The notes: generated by a model not told the origin, from the sequence alone. 64,000 nt of DNA from Domibacillus robiginosus (GCF_000966195.1 NZ_LAHL01000012.1:1-64000), one strand, 5' to 3'. Shown: positions 14,875 to 24,090, counted from the first letter of the stretch. Translations and numbers: made by a program.

Positions 14875-15504
14875 TTGCCGGATTTTTTAAATGATATACC
14901 GTCATTGCCATATCCCTTAAAGATATTACTTTTGTTATTTTGTGGTATTTTTCTTCTTCGCACTGCAGGAAAGAAGTCACTTTCAGCAATGACCGTTGCA
15001 GAAGCTGTAATGAGGATTGCAGTTGGCACAATCATTATTGGACCTTTAGCGTTAAAGACGGAGTGGGAAGCCATTTACGGAGGTACGTTGTTTATTATAG
15101 GGATTGTCTTATTAATGAAAATGCAAATATGGTTCCCAAAATTAAGAGAACTATTCATAGGAGTACCATCTGTATTAATTAAAGATGGAAAGATGAGATT
15201 AAATGAATTAAAAAAAGCGCGATTAACAACTGATGAACTGGAAGTCGCACTTCGCCAGCAAAAAATCGGAAGCATTGAAGACGTAAAACCGGCTATATTA
15301 GAACCTAACGGACATTTATCGACTGTTCTAAAGCCGGGTAAGGCTCCCGCAACCAAAGAAGATATTCAAAAAGTATTGGACCTATTAGCTGAAAACGGGA
15401 TTCATTCTTCTTCAACAAAGGAATCTTCCCCCACTACACCACCCTTGTTCAAAGAAGCTTATGATGAATCGAAGAATATGGATTTTAAGCCTGAAGAGTC
15501 CTGA
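14875..15504 (+). CDS. DUF421 domain membrane protein (YetF/YrbG-like)
   Basis: A 209-residue protein with hydrophobic segments in the first 85 residues and a soluble DUF421 domain. The signature AGKKSLSAMTVAEAVMRIAV is followed by FIGVPSVLIKDGKMRLNELK, LTTDELEVALRQQKI and IEDVKPAILEPNGHLSTVLK. The TTG start at 14875 is supported by CGGAGTGA. In Bacillus, YetF-type proteins are linked to the spore or cell envelope, but the biochemical role is unknown. It is transcribed divergently from terC. Confidence 0.85.
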   Translation: MPDFLNDIPSLPYPLKILLLLFCGIFLLRTAGKKSLSAMTVAEAVMRIAVGTIIIGPLALKTEWEAIYGGTLFIIGIVLLMKMQIWFPKLRELFIGVPSVLIKDGKMRLNELKKARLTTDELEVALRQQKIGSIEDVKPAILEPNGHLSTVLKPGKAPATKEDIQKVLDLLAENGIHSSSTKESSPTTPPLFKEAYDESKNMDFKPEES

Positions 15505-15614
15505 ATTTAGTTCTTTTTTCTTGCGCGGCCAGTGTATTTTCTTCTTCGGCATGTTTTCACCATCCATATAATGTAGTCGCTGAATTCTAAAAACTATTAA
15601 TTTAAGAAAAGCAA

Positions 15615-15659
15615 AGGACCGGACCCAAAGGCAATGAAAATGGACTTCGGGTCGGTCCT
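15615..15659 (-). terminator. Terminator at the end of the main carbohydrate operon
   Basis: On the minus strand AGGACCGACCCGAAG pairs imperfectly with CTTTGGGTCCGGTCCT across a 20-base loop, followed by TTTGCTTTTC. It lies just after the last gene of the cluster. Confidence 0.65.
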
Positions 15660-15674
15660 GATTTGTTTTAAACT

Positions 15675-16844
15675 TTATTGCGCTGCTTGTTGAATAACAT
15701 CTGGTGCATCTGTGTGGTAAACCATTTTCCAAGATTCCAAAATGTTTTCCTTCGTTACATTTAATGAAGGTACTGCAACATATGGCGGTGCTTCTTTTCC
15801 AAGCAAGGAGTACCCTGACAAAATCGCTTCAGCAATCCCTTGGTCATATGGAAGCTGTGCACCAAGCCCTTTTACAATGCCGCCTTGCGCAATATCGAGA
15901 GCAACGTTTGTCCCAAGATCAATCGTTGTGATAACAAGGTCGTCTTTTCCTGCTGTACGGGCAGCGGAAAGCACTCCTTCAGCTGGTACATCCCATACCG
16001 CGAAGATCCCATCTAAATCATTGTTTTTTGTCAACATAGCAGATGCGATTTTTTCACCTGTATTTGGATCTGTAATACCGCTGCGTGCAACGATTTCAAT
16101 GTTTGGATACTTTTCTTTAATTGTTTTTTCAAATGCTTCCGTGCGCTGGCGTGTAACAAAGAAATCTGCATCATGATAAATCACGCCGATTTTCCCTTTT
16201 TCTTCAAGCTGGTCAGCCATAATTTCTGCTGCCTCTACACCGTTGCCATAGTTATCAGCAGAAACAACGCTGATATAATCTTTCCCTGCTACTAACCCCT
16301 GCGGTGCGTTATCCATGAAAACTAATTTTACACCTGCTGCCGCTGCTTTTTTGTACGCGTCGGCTGTTGAAACAGGATCTACCGGAATACTTACGATAAT
16401 ATCTGGATCTTTTGCCAGTACTGTTTCAATGTCAGACACTTGCTTTTCTGCTTTGAATTGTCCATCTGTTACTGCAATGACTTCGATTCCCATCCGTTTA
16501 AACGCGGCTTTTAATCCATCAATTTGTGCTTTAGACCAGTCATTGCCCGCATAATGCATAACGATTGCGGCTTTATACTTTCCTTCTTTTACTTTCGCAA
16601 TCTCTTCTTCTGATAAATTAAGTGTCTTGGCAGAAATTGCTCCTTCTCCATTTGGCCCTTTACTTAAAATCTTCGTGCCGCTTGGAATATCCTCACTAAT
16701 GGTTAAAGCGCCCGAATCTGGGAGCTCGGCTGCTTTTTGTTCTGTTTGGCCTTTATCAGAACCTGCATTTTGGTTTCCACATCCTGCAAGAGCAAGAAAA
16801 GCGCCTAACAGTACGGTGATGAACATTAAAAACGTTTTTTTCAT
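15675..16844 (-). CDS. Sugar ABC transporter substrate-binding lipoprotein 2
   Basis: A 389-residue binding protein of the Peripla_BP_4 (ribose/galactose type) class. The signal peptide ends in the lipobox LAGC (Cys at about residue 21), so it is anchored outside the membrane. The ligand domain starts around KILSKGPNGEGAISAKTLNL and contains MHYAGNDWSK, VTDGQF, SADNYGNG and GAQLPYDQG. It is closely related to the binding protein at 26857-28023 and aligns without gaps to the C-terminal module of the kinase at 31068-34379. It has its own leader with a cre-like site, so it may be transcribed separately from the SDR gene upstream. It presumably feeds the ATPase/permease pair at 23.1-25.6 kb. Confidence 0.9.
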   Translation of the reverse strand: MKKTFLMFITVLLGAFLALAGCGNQNAGSDKGQTEQKAAELPDSGALTISEDIPSGTKILSKGPNGEGAISAKTLNLSEEEIAKVKEGKYKAAIVMHYAGNDWSKAQIDGLKAAFKRMGIEVIAVTDGQFKAEKQVSDIETVLAKDPDIIVSIPVDPVSTADAYKKAAAAGVKLVFMDNAPQGLVAGKDYISVVSADNYGNGVEAAEIMADQLEEKGKIGVIYHDADFFVTRQRTEAFEKTIKEKYPNIEIVARSGITDPNTGEKIASAMLTKNNDLDGIFAVWDVPAEGVLSAARTAGKDDLVITTIDLGTNVALDIAQGGIVKGLGAQLPYDQGIAEAILSGYSLLGKEAPPYVAVPSLNVTKENILESWKMVYHTDAPDVIQQAAQ

Positions 16845-16862
16845 GTTAATACCTCCTTTTTC

Positions 16863-16876
16863 TGAAACCGCTTTCT
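16863..16876. promoter_or_regulatory. cre-like site TGAAACCGCTTTCT
   Basis: This is the reverse complement of the 14-mer at 1526-1539. It lies 19 bp upstream of the binding-protein start, next to its GGAGG ribosome binding site. This position suits a CcpA roadblock or repression site. Confidence 0.5.
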
Positions 16877-16936
16877 AAATTATCCTAAGAAATAAAAACC
16901 TATTGATGCGAAAAACTGACATTTCTATAAATGATT

Positions 16937-17737
16937 TTATTGACTTGCTACTGAACCCCCATCTACGCGAAGATTCACTCCATTAATAAACGATGCATTA
17001 TCGGATACTAAATACAAAACTGCCGACGCTACTTCTTCTACTGTGCCTGGGCGCTTCACCTCAATGTGAGGGCGATGATTTACAAGAAATTCCTGAACAG
17101 CTTCATTAAAAGTGATATTTTGTTTTTGGGCAGATTCCTTTAATACTGTCTCAAGCAGCGGAGTCATGATAAACGCTGGCGATACTGTATTAACCAAAAT
17201 TCCATTTTTCGCATATGCTTTTGATAAGCTTTTCGTAAAATTGATTAAAGCAGCTTTTGATGCGTTATAGTGCGGCATAAAAGCATCCGGCTGAACGCCA
17301 GACTCTGAAGAGATATTAATAATACGCCCATAACCCGCTCTTTTCATGTAAGGAATGACTGCTTTTGTCACCCGTACGGTCCCAAACAGGTTCACGTTAA
17401 ACAGCTTCTGCCAATCTTCTATTTCTAAAGTTTCAAAGTCATCGAAGCCGCTGACGACCCCGGCATTGTTTACCAGAATGTCAATCGTTTCGTAGCGTTC
17501 AATAATAGAAGAAATAAGATGATCTACATCTTCCTGTTCGGACAAATCTGCTTTTATTGCGAGGACATTGCCGCCTTCTTGCTTAATCTCTTTTTCAGCT
17601 TCATGCAGCGCTTCTTCACCGCGTCCACAAATAATAACGCTTGCCCCTTCGGCAGCCAAGGCTGCAGCAATCCCTTTGCCGATTCCCTTGCTCCCGCCGG
17701 TTACAAGCGCCGTTTTGTTTACAAGATTAAGATTCAC
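16937..17737 (-). CDS. SDR family oxidoreductase
   Basis: A 266-residue classical short-chain dehydrogenase. It has the cofactor motif TGGSKGIG near residue 14, NNAG in the middle, the catalytic Ser of ISSES and the YNASK motif (Tyr and Lys). An inserted helix (KESAQKQNITFNEAVQEFLV) enlarges the substrate pocket region. The start is GTG at 17737. As part of the minus-strand catabolic operon it may oxidise or reduce a ketosugar or sugar acid. Specificity is unknown. Confidence 0.88.
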   Translation of the reverse strand: MNLNLVNKTALVTGGSKGIGKGIAAALAAEGASVIICGRGEEALHEAEKEIKQEGGNVLAIKADLSEQEDVDHLISSIIERYETIDILVNNAGVVSGFDDFETLEIEDWQKLFNVNLFGTVRVTKAVIPYMKRAGYGRIINISSESGVQPDAFMPHYNASKAALINFTKSLSKAYAKNGILVNTVSPAFIMTPLLETVLKESAQKQNITFNEAVQEFLVNHRPHIEVKRPGTVEEVASAVLYLVSDNASFINGVNLRVDGGSVASQ

Positions 17738-17767
17738 AGTTTCTCACTTCCTTTCCGGCCTGTATTA

Positions 17768-18061
17768 TTAACCCTCTTCAGACACGTTGAATACTTCTAC
17801 CTGAATCGGTTCGCTTAACACAAGCTGTACCTCTTCTGCAAACTGTTTAAAGTGGGCTGTTGCTTCATGATAGTCAATAGACTCTTTATCTTTCCATTTC
17901 TCCAAGAATACAAAACTGTTTGGCTGTTCTGGATTTTCATAAAACTGATAGCTTATATTTCCTTCTTCAGCTTGTGACGGGACTGCCACCTGCTTGGCTT
18001 TTTGAAGAAAATCATCACGGTGTTTTGGATTCACTTTTAAAAATGCATGAATAATAATCAA
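17768..18061 (-). CDS. Antibiotic-biosynthesis-monooxygenase domain protein (YgiN-like)
   Basis: A 97-residue ferredoxin-like-fold protein of the ABM family: MIIIHAFLKVNPKHRDDFLQ, EGNISYQFYENPEQPNSFVF, EKWKDKESIDYHEATAHFKQ. Members are dimeric quinol monooxygenases or small stress proteins, and several occur in sugar operons with unproven roles. It sits between a TIM-barrel gene and the SDR gene, 30 to 36 bp from each, so it is co-transcribed. Confidence 0.82.
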   Translation of the reverse strand: MIIIHAFLKVNPKHRDDFLQKAKQVAVPSQAEEGNISYQFYENPEQPNSFVFLEKWKDKESIDYHEATAHFKQFAEEVQLVLSEPIQVEVFNVSEEG

Positions 18062-18097
18062 TGATACTTCCTCCTTCTTGTGTTCATTTTCATCTGC

Positions 18098-18928
18098 TTA
18101 AACTGTTTGGACAATTTCTTTCATATGCTTGATTGACTGCTCTGTAAAATGATCAAAAATATTCGCTTCCCCTTGAAGCGATGACGCAAGATACGGATTT
18201 GACACGGCCGGTAAAAATTCCATCGTAATATATCCTTTATAGCCTAGTTCCTTTAGAAAAGAGACCACAGGCTTGAAGTCTGTTTGGCCAAGCCCGGCTG
18301 CTTCACGTGTATTATCTGCTATATGAACGTGAGCAAGATAAGGTGAAATCTTTTTTAAAGATTGAATCATGTCCCGCTCCTCTAAACTCATATGAAACAA
18401 ATCAGCCATGATCTTAACACTTTCCAAGTCAACTTCTTTTACAAACCTCAATCCTAACTCTAAATTGTTAGCCAAATAGGTCTCGTACCGGTTTAGCGTT
18501 TCAAGAGCCAATGTAATATTGTGCTCTTTTGCATAAAGCCCCGCTTCTTTTACGCCATCAATGGCATAATTCCATTCTTCTTCGATGGTCGTTTCAGGCT
18601 GAACTTTCCCTACACATGTCGGTACAACAATAACAGTCGAAGCGTGTAAGCTTTTCGCTAAATTCACACATTTTTTCACGTATTCTACCGCATTTTTTCT
18701 CACTTGTTCATCTGCGGAGGAAAGGTCTCGTTCAGGTGTGTAAATTCCACAGATTGAGCTGCATTTTAACCCATACTTTTTAAGTAATTGCTTCGTGGCT
18801 TCAATGTTGATTGAATCAGGCTCTCCAGCTAATTCAACACCTTGATAACCGTATTTTTTTAATCTTTTTAAACTGTCTTCTAAGTTTTCATTACCGTAAA
18901 TCCACTGTGTGGCACTATACTCAAACAT
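18098..18928 (-). CDS. Sugar phosphate isomerase/epimerase (TIM barrel)
   Basis: A 276-residue AP-endonuclease-2-type TIM barrel. The start MFEYSATQWIYGNENLEDSL at 18928 is set by GGTGGAGGG; an upstream in-frame extension has no ribosome binding site. Metal-site motifs include VELAGEPD, LALETLNR, IMADLFHMS, HVHIAD and TMEFLP. It shares its layout with the protein at 20044-20868 (VEFVGEPE, MGDTYHMN, HLHIAD, TMELLP). These two form a subgroup distinct from the lgd-associated barrel. It likely epimerises or isomerises a ketosugar; the substrate is unknown. Confidence 0.85.
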   Translation of the reverse strand: MFEYSATQWIYGNENLEDSLKRLKKYGYQGVELAGEPDSINIEATKQLLKKYGLKCSSICGIYTPERDLSSADEQVRKNAVEYVKKCVNLAKSLHASTVIVVPTCVGKVQPETTIEEEWNYAIDGVKEAGLYAKEHNITLALETLNRYETYLANNLELGLRFVKEVDLESVKIMADLFHMSLEERDMIQSLKKISPYLAHVHIADNTREAAGLGQTDFKPVVSFLKELGYKGYITMEFLPAVSNPYLASSLQGEANIFDHFTEQSIKHMKEIVQTV

Positions 18929-19006
18929 GTAAATCCCTCCACCTATATGGGAGAAAAGGGATAAAAGCAAAAACAATCTCTGCCTGTATCCCGCTTCACC
19001 GTTTTT

Positions 19007-20047
19007 TTAATCAGCTACAGTAACTAGAAGTTTAATCGTATCCTTACTCTTGTCGGCCTCTACAATTCCATCTTCCAGCTGATCCAGTGCAACCGTTTTA
19101 CTGAAGATATTGTGAGGGTTAAATCTTTTTGATGAAATTAATTCAATTGCTTTTACCCATGTTCCATACGTACCTGCATACGAGCCTACGATCGTTAGTT
19201 CTTTGCTGAAAATATCAAAAGGCTTAATTTGCATAGCCTGATCAGCAGGCGCGGCCCCGTATGCAACTAATGTGCCGCCTTTTCTTACTAGATTTAATGC
19301 CTGCTGATAAGTAGGAATCGCACCTACTACTTCAAATACAACATCAGCCCCTCGTCCATCTGTCTGATTAAGCACTTCTTGAACAGGATCCGTTTCTGAG
19401 GCATCAATGACAACGTCTACACCTAGATCTCTTGCTTTTTGAAGACGTGTCTGGTTCATTTCCGAAATAATGACTTTGGTTGCGCCATTTAACTTTGCCA
19501 TCAGTGCATGCGCAAGACCCATTGGGCCAGCTCCGATAATGGCAACCGTGTCACCCATGCTGACACTTGCGCGTTCCTGTCCTCTTATGACACAAGCGAG
19601 TGGTTCGATATAAGCTCCTTCTTCCCAAGACATTCCCTCCGGCAATATATAAACATTATTTTCCGGAGCTTTCACGTACTCAGCAAATGCACCATTCACA
19701 TGAACACCAAGCTGGGTAATATTTTCACAGAAAAGCTTTTGTCCTGTCCGGCAATAGTAACAATTTCCGCAGCTGATATTAATATCCGCTGTTACACGGT
19801 CTCCTACTGCAACACTTGTTACATTTGAGCCGACCTTCACAACTTCTCCAGCAAATTCATGACCTTGAATGAGCGGCATCGGTGCAGGAAAATGACCGTT
19901 GTAAATATGCGGATCTGTACCGCATACTCCGCATGCTTTCACTTTAATCAGTACTTCATTATCTTTAATTTCGGGAACCGGAACCCGTTCAATTTTTAAA
20001 TTTTGTTTTCCGTATGTTACAGCTGCTTTCATTTCATTTGTCATCAT
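19007..20047 (-). CDS. Zinc-dependent polyol/sugar dehydrogenase (sorbitol-dehydrogenase-like)
   Basis: A 346-residue medium-chain dehydrogenase. The catalytic zinc site has CGVCGTDPHIYNG and GHEFAGEV. The structural zinc loop has CGNCYYCRTGQKLFC, and the Rossmann fold has IGAGPMGL. The proline-rich loop and the acidic EMN after the second beta strand suggest NAD preference. Its ATG overlaps the stop of the upstream TIM-barrel gene (ATGA at 20044-20047), so the two are translationally coupled. It oxidises a polyol or a sugar hydroxyl in the pathway; identity is not resolved. Confidence 0.88.
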   Translation of the reverse strand: MMTNEMKAAVTYGKQNLKIERVPVPEIKDNEVLIKVKACGVCGTDPHIYNGHFPAPMPLIQGHEFAGEVVKVGSNVTSVAVGDRVTADINISCGNCYYCRTGQKLFCENITQLGVHVNGAFAEYVKAPENNVYILPEGMSWEEGAYIEPLACVIRGQERASVSMGDTVAIIGAGPMGLAHALMAKLNGATKVIISEMNQTRLQKARDLGVDVVIDASETDPVQEVLNQTDGRGADVVFEVVGAIPTYQQALNLVRKGGTLVAYGAAPADQAMQIKPFDIFSKELTIVGSYAGTYGTWVKAIELISSKRFNPHNIFSKTVALDQLEDGIVEADKSKDTIKLLVTVAD

Positions 20048-20868
20048 GCTTCCTCCTTAAACAGGTTTTTCAGGAAAACGATCGACTCTTCCGTGTATTG
20101 ATCATAAAACTCTTCACAGCGCACACCATTAAATGGATCGGCAAAGGCAGGCAATAGTTCCATTGTTAAATATCCGCTGTAGTTAATATCCTGAAGCGCT
20201 TTCTTTACAGGGTTAAAATCAATATGGCCTCTGCCAGGTGCCGCTCTATTGCTGTCCGCGATATGCAAATGATATAACTTGTCGCCAGCGAGGCGGATTG
20301 CATCGCCAATATCTACTTCTTCAATGTTCATATGGTATGTATCACCCATGCATCCAACGCTCGGTAAATCGATGGCATGTACAAGCTCCAGAGACTGTTC
20401 CATACGGTTAATGAAATAATTCTCATAGCGATTCCACGGCTCCACTGTAATTCTGACTCCGTGTTCACCTGCATAAGTTCCCGCTTCTTTAATTCCTTCA
20501 ACAGCCCAAGAAAATTCAGTTTTTCTATCGGCTTCCTGGTGTATTTTCATACAGGCAGTGGGTGTTAGCGAAATGCCTGTCGCACCAATAAACTGAGCAA
20601 AGTCAACACAGCTTTTAATGTACTCTACTGCATTTTTTCTAATTTCTTTTCTGCTGGAGATTACATCTCTTTCTGGGTTATAAATTGCACAAATGGTAGA
20701 AGCAGCGATACTATACTTACTAAGCAATTCTTTAATGAGCACACGATCCTGTTGTTCAGGTTCTCCCACAAATTCGACGCCATCATAGCCGAATTTTGAT
20801 AATCTAGCGATGCTCGTTTCAATGTCTTCCCCTGCATACACGAGTGTATTATATGAATACTTAATCAT
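20044..20868 (-). CDS. Sugar phosphate isomerase/epimerase (TIM barrel)
   Basis: A 274-residue TIM-barrel protein beginning MIKYSYNTLVYAGEDIETSI. The start at 20868 follows AAAGGGGAAG. The motifs VEFVGEPE, ITVEPWNRYE, MGDTYHMN, HLHIADSN and TMELLPAF give the metal ligands Glu, Asp, His and Glu in the usual order. It resembles D-psicose/tagatose 3-epimerase-like proteins and is paralogous to the protein at 18098-18928. It is coupled to the dehydrogenase gene downstream by a 4-bp overlap. Substrate unknown. Confidence 0.85.
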   Translation of the reverse strand: MIKYSYNTLVYAGEDIETSIARLSKFGYDGVEFVGEPEQQDRVLIKELLSKYSIAASTICAIYNPERDVISSRKEIRKNAVEYIKSCVDFAQFIGATGISLTPTACMKIHQEADRKTEFSWAVEGIKEAGTYAGEHGVRITVEPWNRYENYFINRMEQSLELVHAIDLPSVGCMGDTYHMNIEEVDIGDAIRLAGDKLYHLHIADSNRAAPGRGHIDFNPVKKALQDINYSGYLTMELLPAFADPFNGVRCEEFYDQYTEESIVFLKNLFKEEA

Positions 20869-20921
20869 AGCGGCTTCCCCTTTCATTTCCTGCCTGTTTT
20901 AAATAGCAATACTGGAGCTTT

Positions 20922-21893
20922 TTATGCCCACCACATTTCCCCGACTTGCTCTTTAAACATCACGTCTTTTAATAAAGAAATCGCTTTGCCCAGCCCTTCA
21001 TCAACAGAAGCAAGCATATCTTCGTGCTCGATCGACACCACGTAGTCATAGCCAACTGCTCGGAGCGCGCTCATGATATCTTTCCACATTTTTTCATTCT
21101 GTCCGTACCCAACAGAACGGAATGTCCAGGCACGGTTTAAAATGTCACTGTAGTGTTTTGTGTCAAGCACACCGTTAACATCAATATTGGCTTGATCTAA
21201 ATACGTATCTTTTGCATGGAAATGATAAATGGCATTTTCTTTTCCAAGCTTTTTAATCGCTTCTACCGGATTAATTCCTTGCCAGAGAAGGTGGCTCGGA
21301 TCAAAATTCGCACCGATCGCTTCTCCTGCATGTTCTCTTAGTTTCAAAAGCGTATCCGGGTTATAGACAACGAAACCAGGATGCATCTCGAGTGCAATTT
21401 GTTTGACTCCATGCGACTGTGCAAACTTTACTTCTTCTTTCCAATACGGGATAACGACATCATTCCATTGCCACTCCAGCATTTCTGCATACTCCGGCGG
21501 CCATGAACAAGTTACCCAGTTCGGAAATTTAGCTTCGGCGTGATCTCCGGGGCAGCCGGAAAAACCATTTACAACCGGGATTTCCAGACGTTCCGCAAGC
21601 TTCACGGTTTTTTGCCAAACGGCGTGAGATTCTGCCGCAAATTTTTTGTCCGGGTGAAGCGGGTTGCCATGGCAGCTCAACCCGCTTATTGTCATTCCCC
21701 GGCTTTCAACAGCTTTTTTAAACGCTTTTGCTTTCTCCGGGCTGTCCAAAAGCTCATCTGGATTACAATGGCTGTTTCCCGGATAATTACCGGTTCCGAG
21801 CTCTACTGCCTCCACGCCCATTTCTTGCAGCTTGTCCAGCATTTCCTCAAAGGGCAGCTGTTGATATAAAACAGTAAATACACCTAACTTCAT
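20922..21893 (-). CDS. Sugar phosphate isomerase/epimerase (TIM barrel, long form)
   Basis: A 323-residue TIM-barrel enzyme, MKLGVFTVLYQQLPFEEMLD. Metal-site motifs are VELGTGNYPG, IALEMHPGF, NFDPSHLLWQG, YHFHAKDT and SIEHED. The extra WPPEYAEMLEWQWND and WTFRSVGYGQNEKMW segments are common in barrels paired with Gfo/Idh/MocA dehydrogenases. Its start overlaps the stop of that dehydrogenase gene (ATGA, 21890-21893), so the two enzymes are probably made in equal amounts and act consecutively. It is a candidate 3-keto-sugar lyase, hydratase or epimerase. Confidence 0.87.
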   Translation of the reverse strand: MKLGVFTVLYQQLPFEEMLDKLQEMGVEAVELGTGNYPGNSHCNPDELLDSPEKAKAFKKAVESRGMTISGLSCHGNPLHPDKKFAAESHAVWQKTVKLAERLEIPVVNGFSGCPGDHAEAKFPNWVTCSWPPEYAEMLEWQWNDVVIPYWKEEVKFAQSHGVKQIALEMHPGFVVYNPDTLLKLREHAGEAIGANFDPSHLLWQGINPVEAIKKLGKENAIYHFHAKDTYLDQANIDVNGVLDTKHYSDILNRAWTFRSVGYGQNEKMWKDIMSALRAVGYDYVVSIEHEDMLASVDEGLGKAISLLKDVMFKEQVGEMWWA

Positions 21894-23068
21894 AGTATTA
21901 CCTCCTTAATCGACTCAACACTTATCCATTTTTGCTGTTCATGACTCCGTAGAATGGCATCTGTAATGCACATAGAGATGTGGCCATCTTCAAATGTGGC
22001 AAACGGTGTTTCATCACTATGCGGATCTTTTCCATCTCGGATAAAGCTGTAAAAGTTAATCATCATATTTTTCATTGCATCGGGCCAGCCTTCATTATGT
22101 CCGCCCGGATGGTGAATGGCGGATTTTGCTTCGTCTGCAAACAAGGATGGGTCGGCCATTAGAATTTCATTCGGTTTGTCACGATGGCCAATCCAAAGTT
22201 TTTCCGGTTCTTCCTGGTTCCATTGAGCGGACTGCTGGCTGCCATTTACTTCGAAACTTAGTCTGTTTTTTCTGCCCGCACTCACTTGAGAGACAGTGAA
22301 AACCCCTCTTGTTCCATCTTCAAAGTGGACAAGCACTGATGCATAGTCTTCGGTATTGATGGGGATATCTTCATAAGCGGTATCTACTGGTGACTGGCCG
22401 CCAAATGTTTCTCCTGTTGAAGACGGTTTTTTCCTGACTGGAATCACGGTCGCCAAATCTGCAAACACTTCAACGATTTTTTTACCTATCACATACTGAA
22501 CCGTATCACACCAGTGCGATCCGATATCTGCTACTGTACGTGATTTTCCACCGACTTCCGGTGCTAAACGCCAGTTGTAATCTGTTTCATATAACATCCA
22601 GTCCTGCAGGTAGCTTCCGTGTACGAGGTTGACTTTGCCAAGCTGTTCTTTTTTAATCATGGAAGCAAGCTGTTTCACAATTGGAAATTGACGGTAATTA
22701 AAACATACGCCATGAACGACCTTGTGCTCTTTTGCAAGAGCAAGGAGTTCCGCCGACTCCTCACTTGACATTGCCAGCGGCTTTTCTGACAGCACGTGCT
22801 TTCCAGCCAAAACAATCTCTTTATTAATCGGAAAGTGAAGATGATTCGGTGTACAATTATGGACCACTTCTACTTCATCATCTTTGAGCAGGTCCCGGTA
22901 ATCCCCGTACGCTCTAGGAATTCCGAGCTCTGCTGCTTTCCGTTCTGTCGACTCCTGGCCGTTCCCTGCAATCGCAACCACTTCGGCAAAACCAATTCGT
23001 CTAATGGCTTCTATATGAGTGGGCCCAATAAAGCCAGTGCCGATCACACCTACTTTTATTTTCTTCAT
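21890..23068 (-). CDS. Gfo/Idh/MocA family oxidoreductase (copy 2)
   Basis: A 392-residue paralog of the enzyme at 6441-7619. It has GVIGTGFIGPTHIEAIRR, the EKP motif near residue 96 and ADIGSHWCDTVQYVIGKK. Both copies share the C-terminal HHPGGHNEGWPDA segment. It probably transfers hydride between NAD(H) or NADP(H) and a ketosugar. In the levoglucosan scheme it would be the reductase that returns 3-keto-glucose to glucose, but that is inferred. It follows the permease gene by 20 bp and overlaps the TIM-barrel gene by 4 bp. Confidence 0.88.
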   Translation of the reverse strand: MKKIKVGVIGTGFIGPTHIEAIRRIGFAEVVAIAGNGQESTERKAAELGIPRAYGDYRDLLKDDEVEVVHNCTPNHLHFPINKEIVLAGKHVLSEKPLAMSSEESAELLALAKEHKVVHGVCFNYRQFPIVKQLASMIKKEQLGKVNLVHGSYLQDWMLYETDYNWRLAPEVGGKSRTVADIGSHWCDTVQYVIGKKIVEVFADLATVIPVRKKPSSTGETFGGQSPVDTAYEDIPINTEDYASVLVHFEDGTRGVFTVSQVSAGRKNRLSFEVNGSQQSAQWNQEEPEKLWIGHRDKPNEILMADPSLFADEAKSAIHHPGGHNEGWPDAMKNMMINFYSFIRDGKDPHSDETPFATFEDGHISMCITDAILRSHEQQKWISVESIKEVIL

Positions 23069-23088
23069 TTACGCCCCTCCTGTTCGAC

Positions 23089-24090
23089 TTAACGCTTAAT
23101 TGCTTTTTTACCAAACGCTACAGCCAAGATGATAATCAATCCTTTAATCATCATTTGCTGGCTGACATCAAGACCCATAATGATCAACCCATTGTTAATT
23201 GTTCCGATCATTAATGAACCGATGACTGTACCAATGACTGTACCTACGCCGCCGAAAAGGCTTGTTCCGCCGAGAATTACTGCAGCGATAACGGAAAGTT
23301 CGTCCCCTTCCCCAAACGTAAAACGCCCGGCATGCATCCGTCCTGCATAAAGCAGCCCGGCAAACCCCGCCATAAAACCAGAACCGAGGAAAACAAGAAG
23401 CTTAATGCGTTGTGTTTTTACACCTGAGAATCTTGCAGCGCTTTCATTTCCGCCCGTTGCAAGTGTTTGTCTTCCAAATGATGTCTTGCGCAGTAAAAAA
23501 TGAGCAATAATGGTTGCTAATACTGTCCAAACTAAAAGAATAGGAATCGGTCCGATATCTCCTGAACCAAATACAAAGTTGAATGTTGCGTCTACAATCG
23601 GCACTGGTGCCGTGTCCGTAATCCACATTGCAAGACCTGCGACGGTTCCCATTGTACCAAGCGTCACAAGGAAAGATGGAATCGCCAGTTTTGTTACTAA
23701 TAAACCATTTACTAATCCAACAAGAAGACCTGTTCCTAAACCAATCGCTACGCCGCCGATCATGCCAAATCCGGCTTGAATGGTTAATGCTGCTGTTAAA
23801 GAAGACAATGCGGCAATTGAACCAACAGACAAGTCAATTTCTCCGGTGCTGATAACAAATGTCATCGCAAGACCCATTAATGAAATCATCGCTGTTTGAC
23901 GAATAATGTTAAGCAAATTGTCCGTAGAAACAAATCCCTGATCATGCAAAGTAACTGAGAAATAAATGATGACACCAATAAAAGCAAGGTAGACAATGTA
24001 GTCCCGCCAATCGAATGATTTCTTCTTGCGCGAAACCGTATGGCTGCCCAAAGCAACTGTACCGTTTAAATTAGAATCCTTGGATTGCAT
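23089..24090 (-). CDS. Sugar ABC transporter permease (RbsC type)
   Basis: A 333-residue membrane protein of the BPD_transp_2 family with about 8-10 hydrophobic helices. Signatures are TGEIDLSVGSIAALSSLTAA, GLLVGLVNGLLVTKLAIPSF, LGTMGTVAGLA and LGGTSLFGGVGTVIGTVIGS. The ATG at 24090 follows GAGGAGG; the longer in-frame reading has no ribosome binding site. It overlaps the ATPase gene by 20 bp. It should form a homodimeric channel for the sugar delivered by the lipoproteins at 15.7 and 26.9 kb. Confidence 0.92.
   Translation of the reverse strand: MQSKDSNLNGTVALGSHTVSRKKKSFDWRDYIVYLAFIGVIIYFSVTLHDQGFVSTDNLLNIIRQTAMISLMGLAMTFVISTGEIDLSVGSIAALSSLTAALTIQAGFGMIGGVAIGLGTGLLVGLVNGLLVTKLAIPSFLVTLGTMGTVAGLAMWITDTAPVPIVDATFNFVFGSGDIGPIPILLVWTVLATIIAHFLLRKTSFGRQTLATGGNESAARFSGVKTQRIKLLVFLGSGFMAGFAGLLYAGRMHAGRFTFGEGDELSVIAAVILGGTSLFGGVGTVIGTVIGSLMIGTINNGLIIMGLDVSQQMMIKGLIIILAVAFGKKAIKR

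Noticed and set aside
15412-15732. Minus-strand frame with MPKKKIHWPRKKKELNSG
   Set aside because: It overlaps the end of the DUF421 gene and the operon terminator, and shows no family resemblance.
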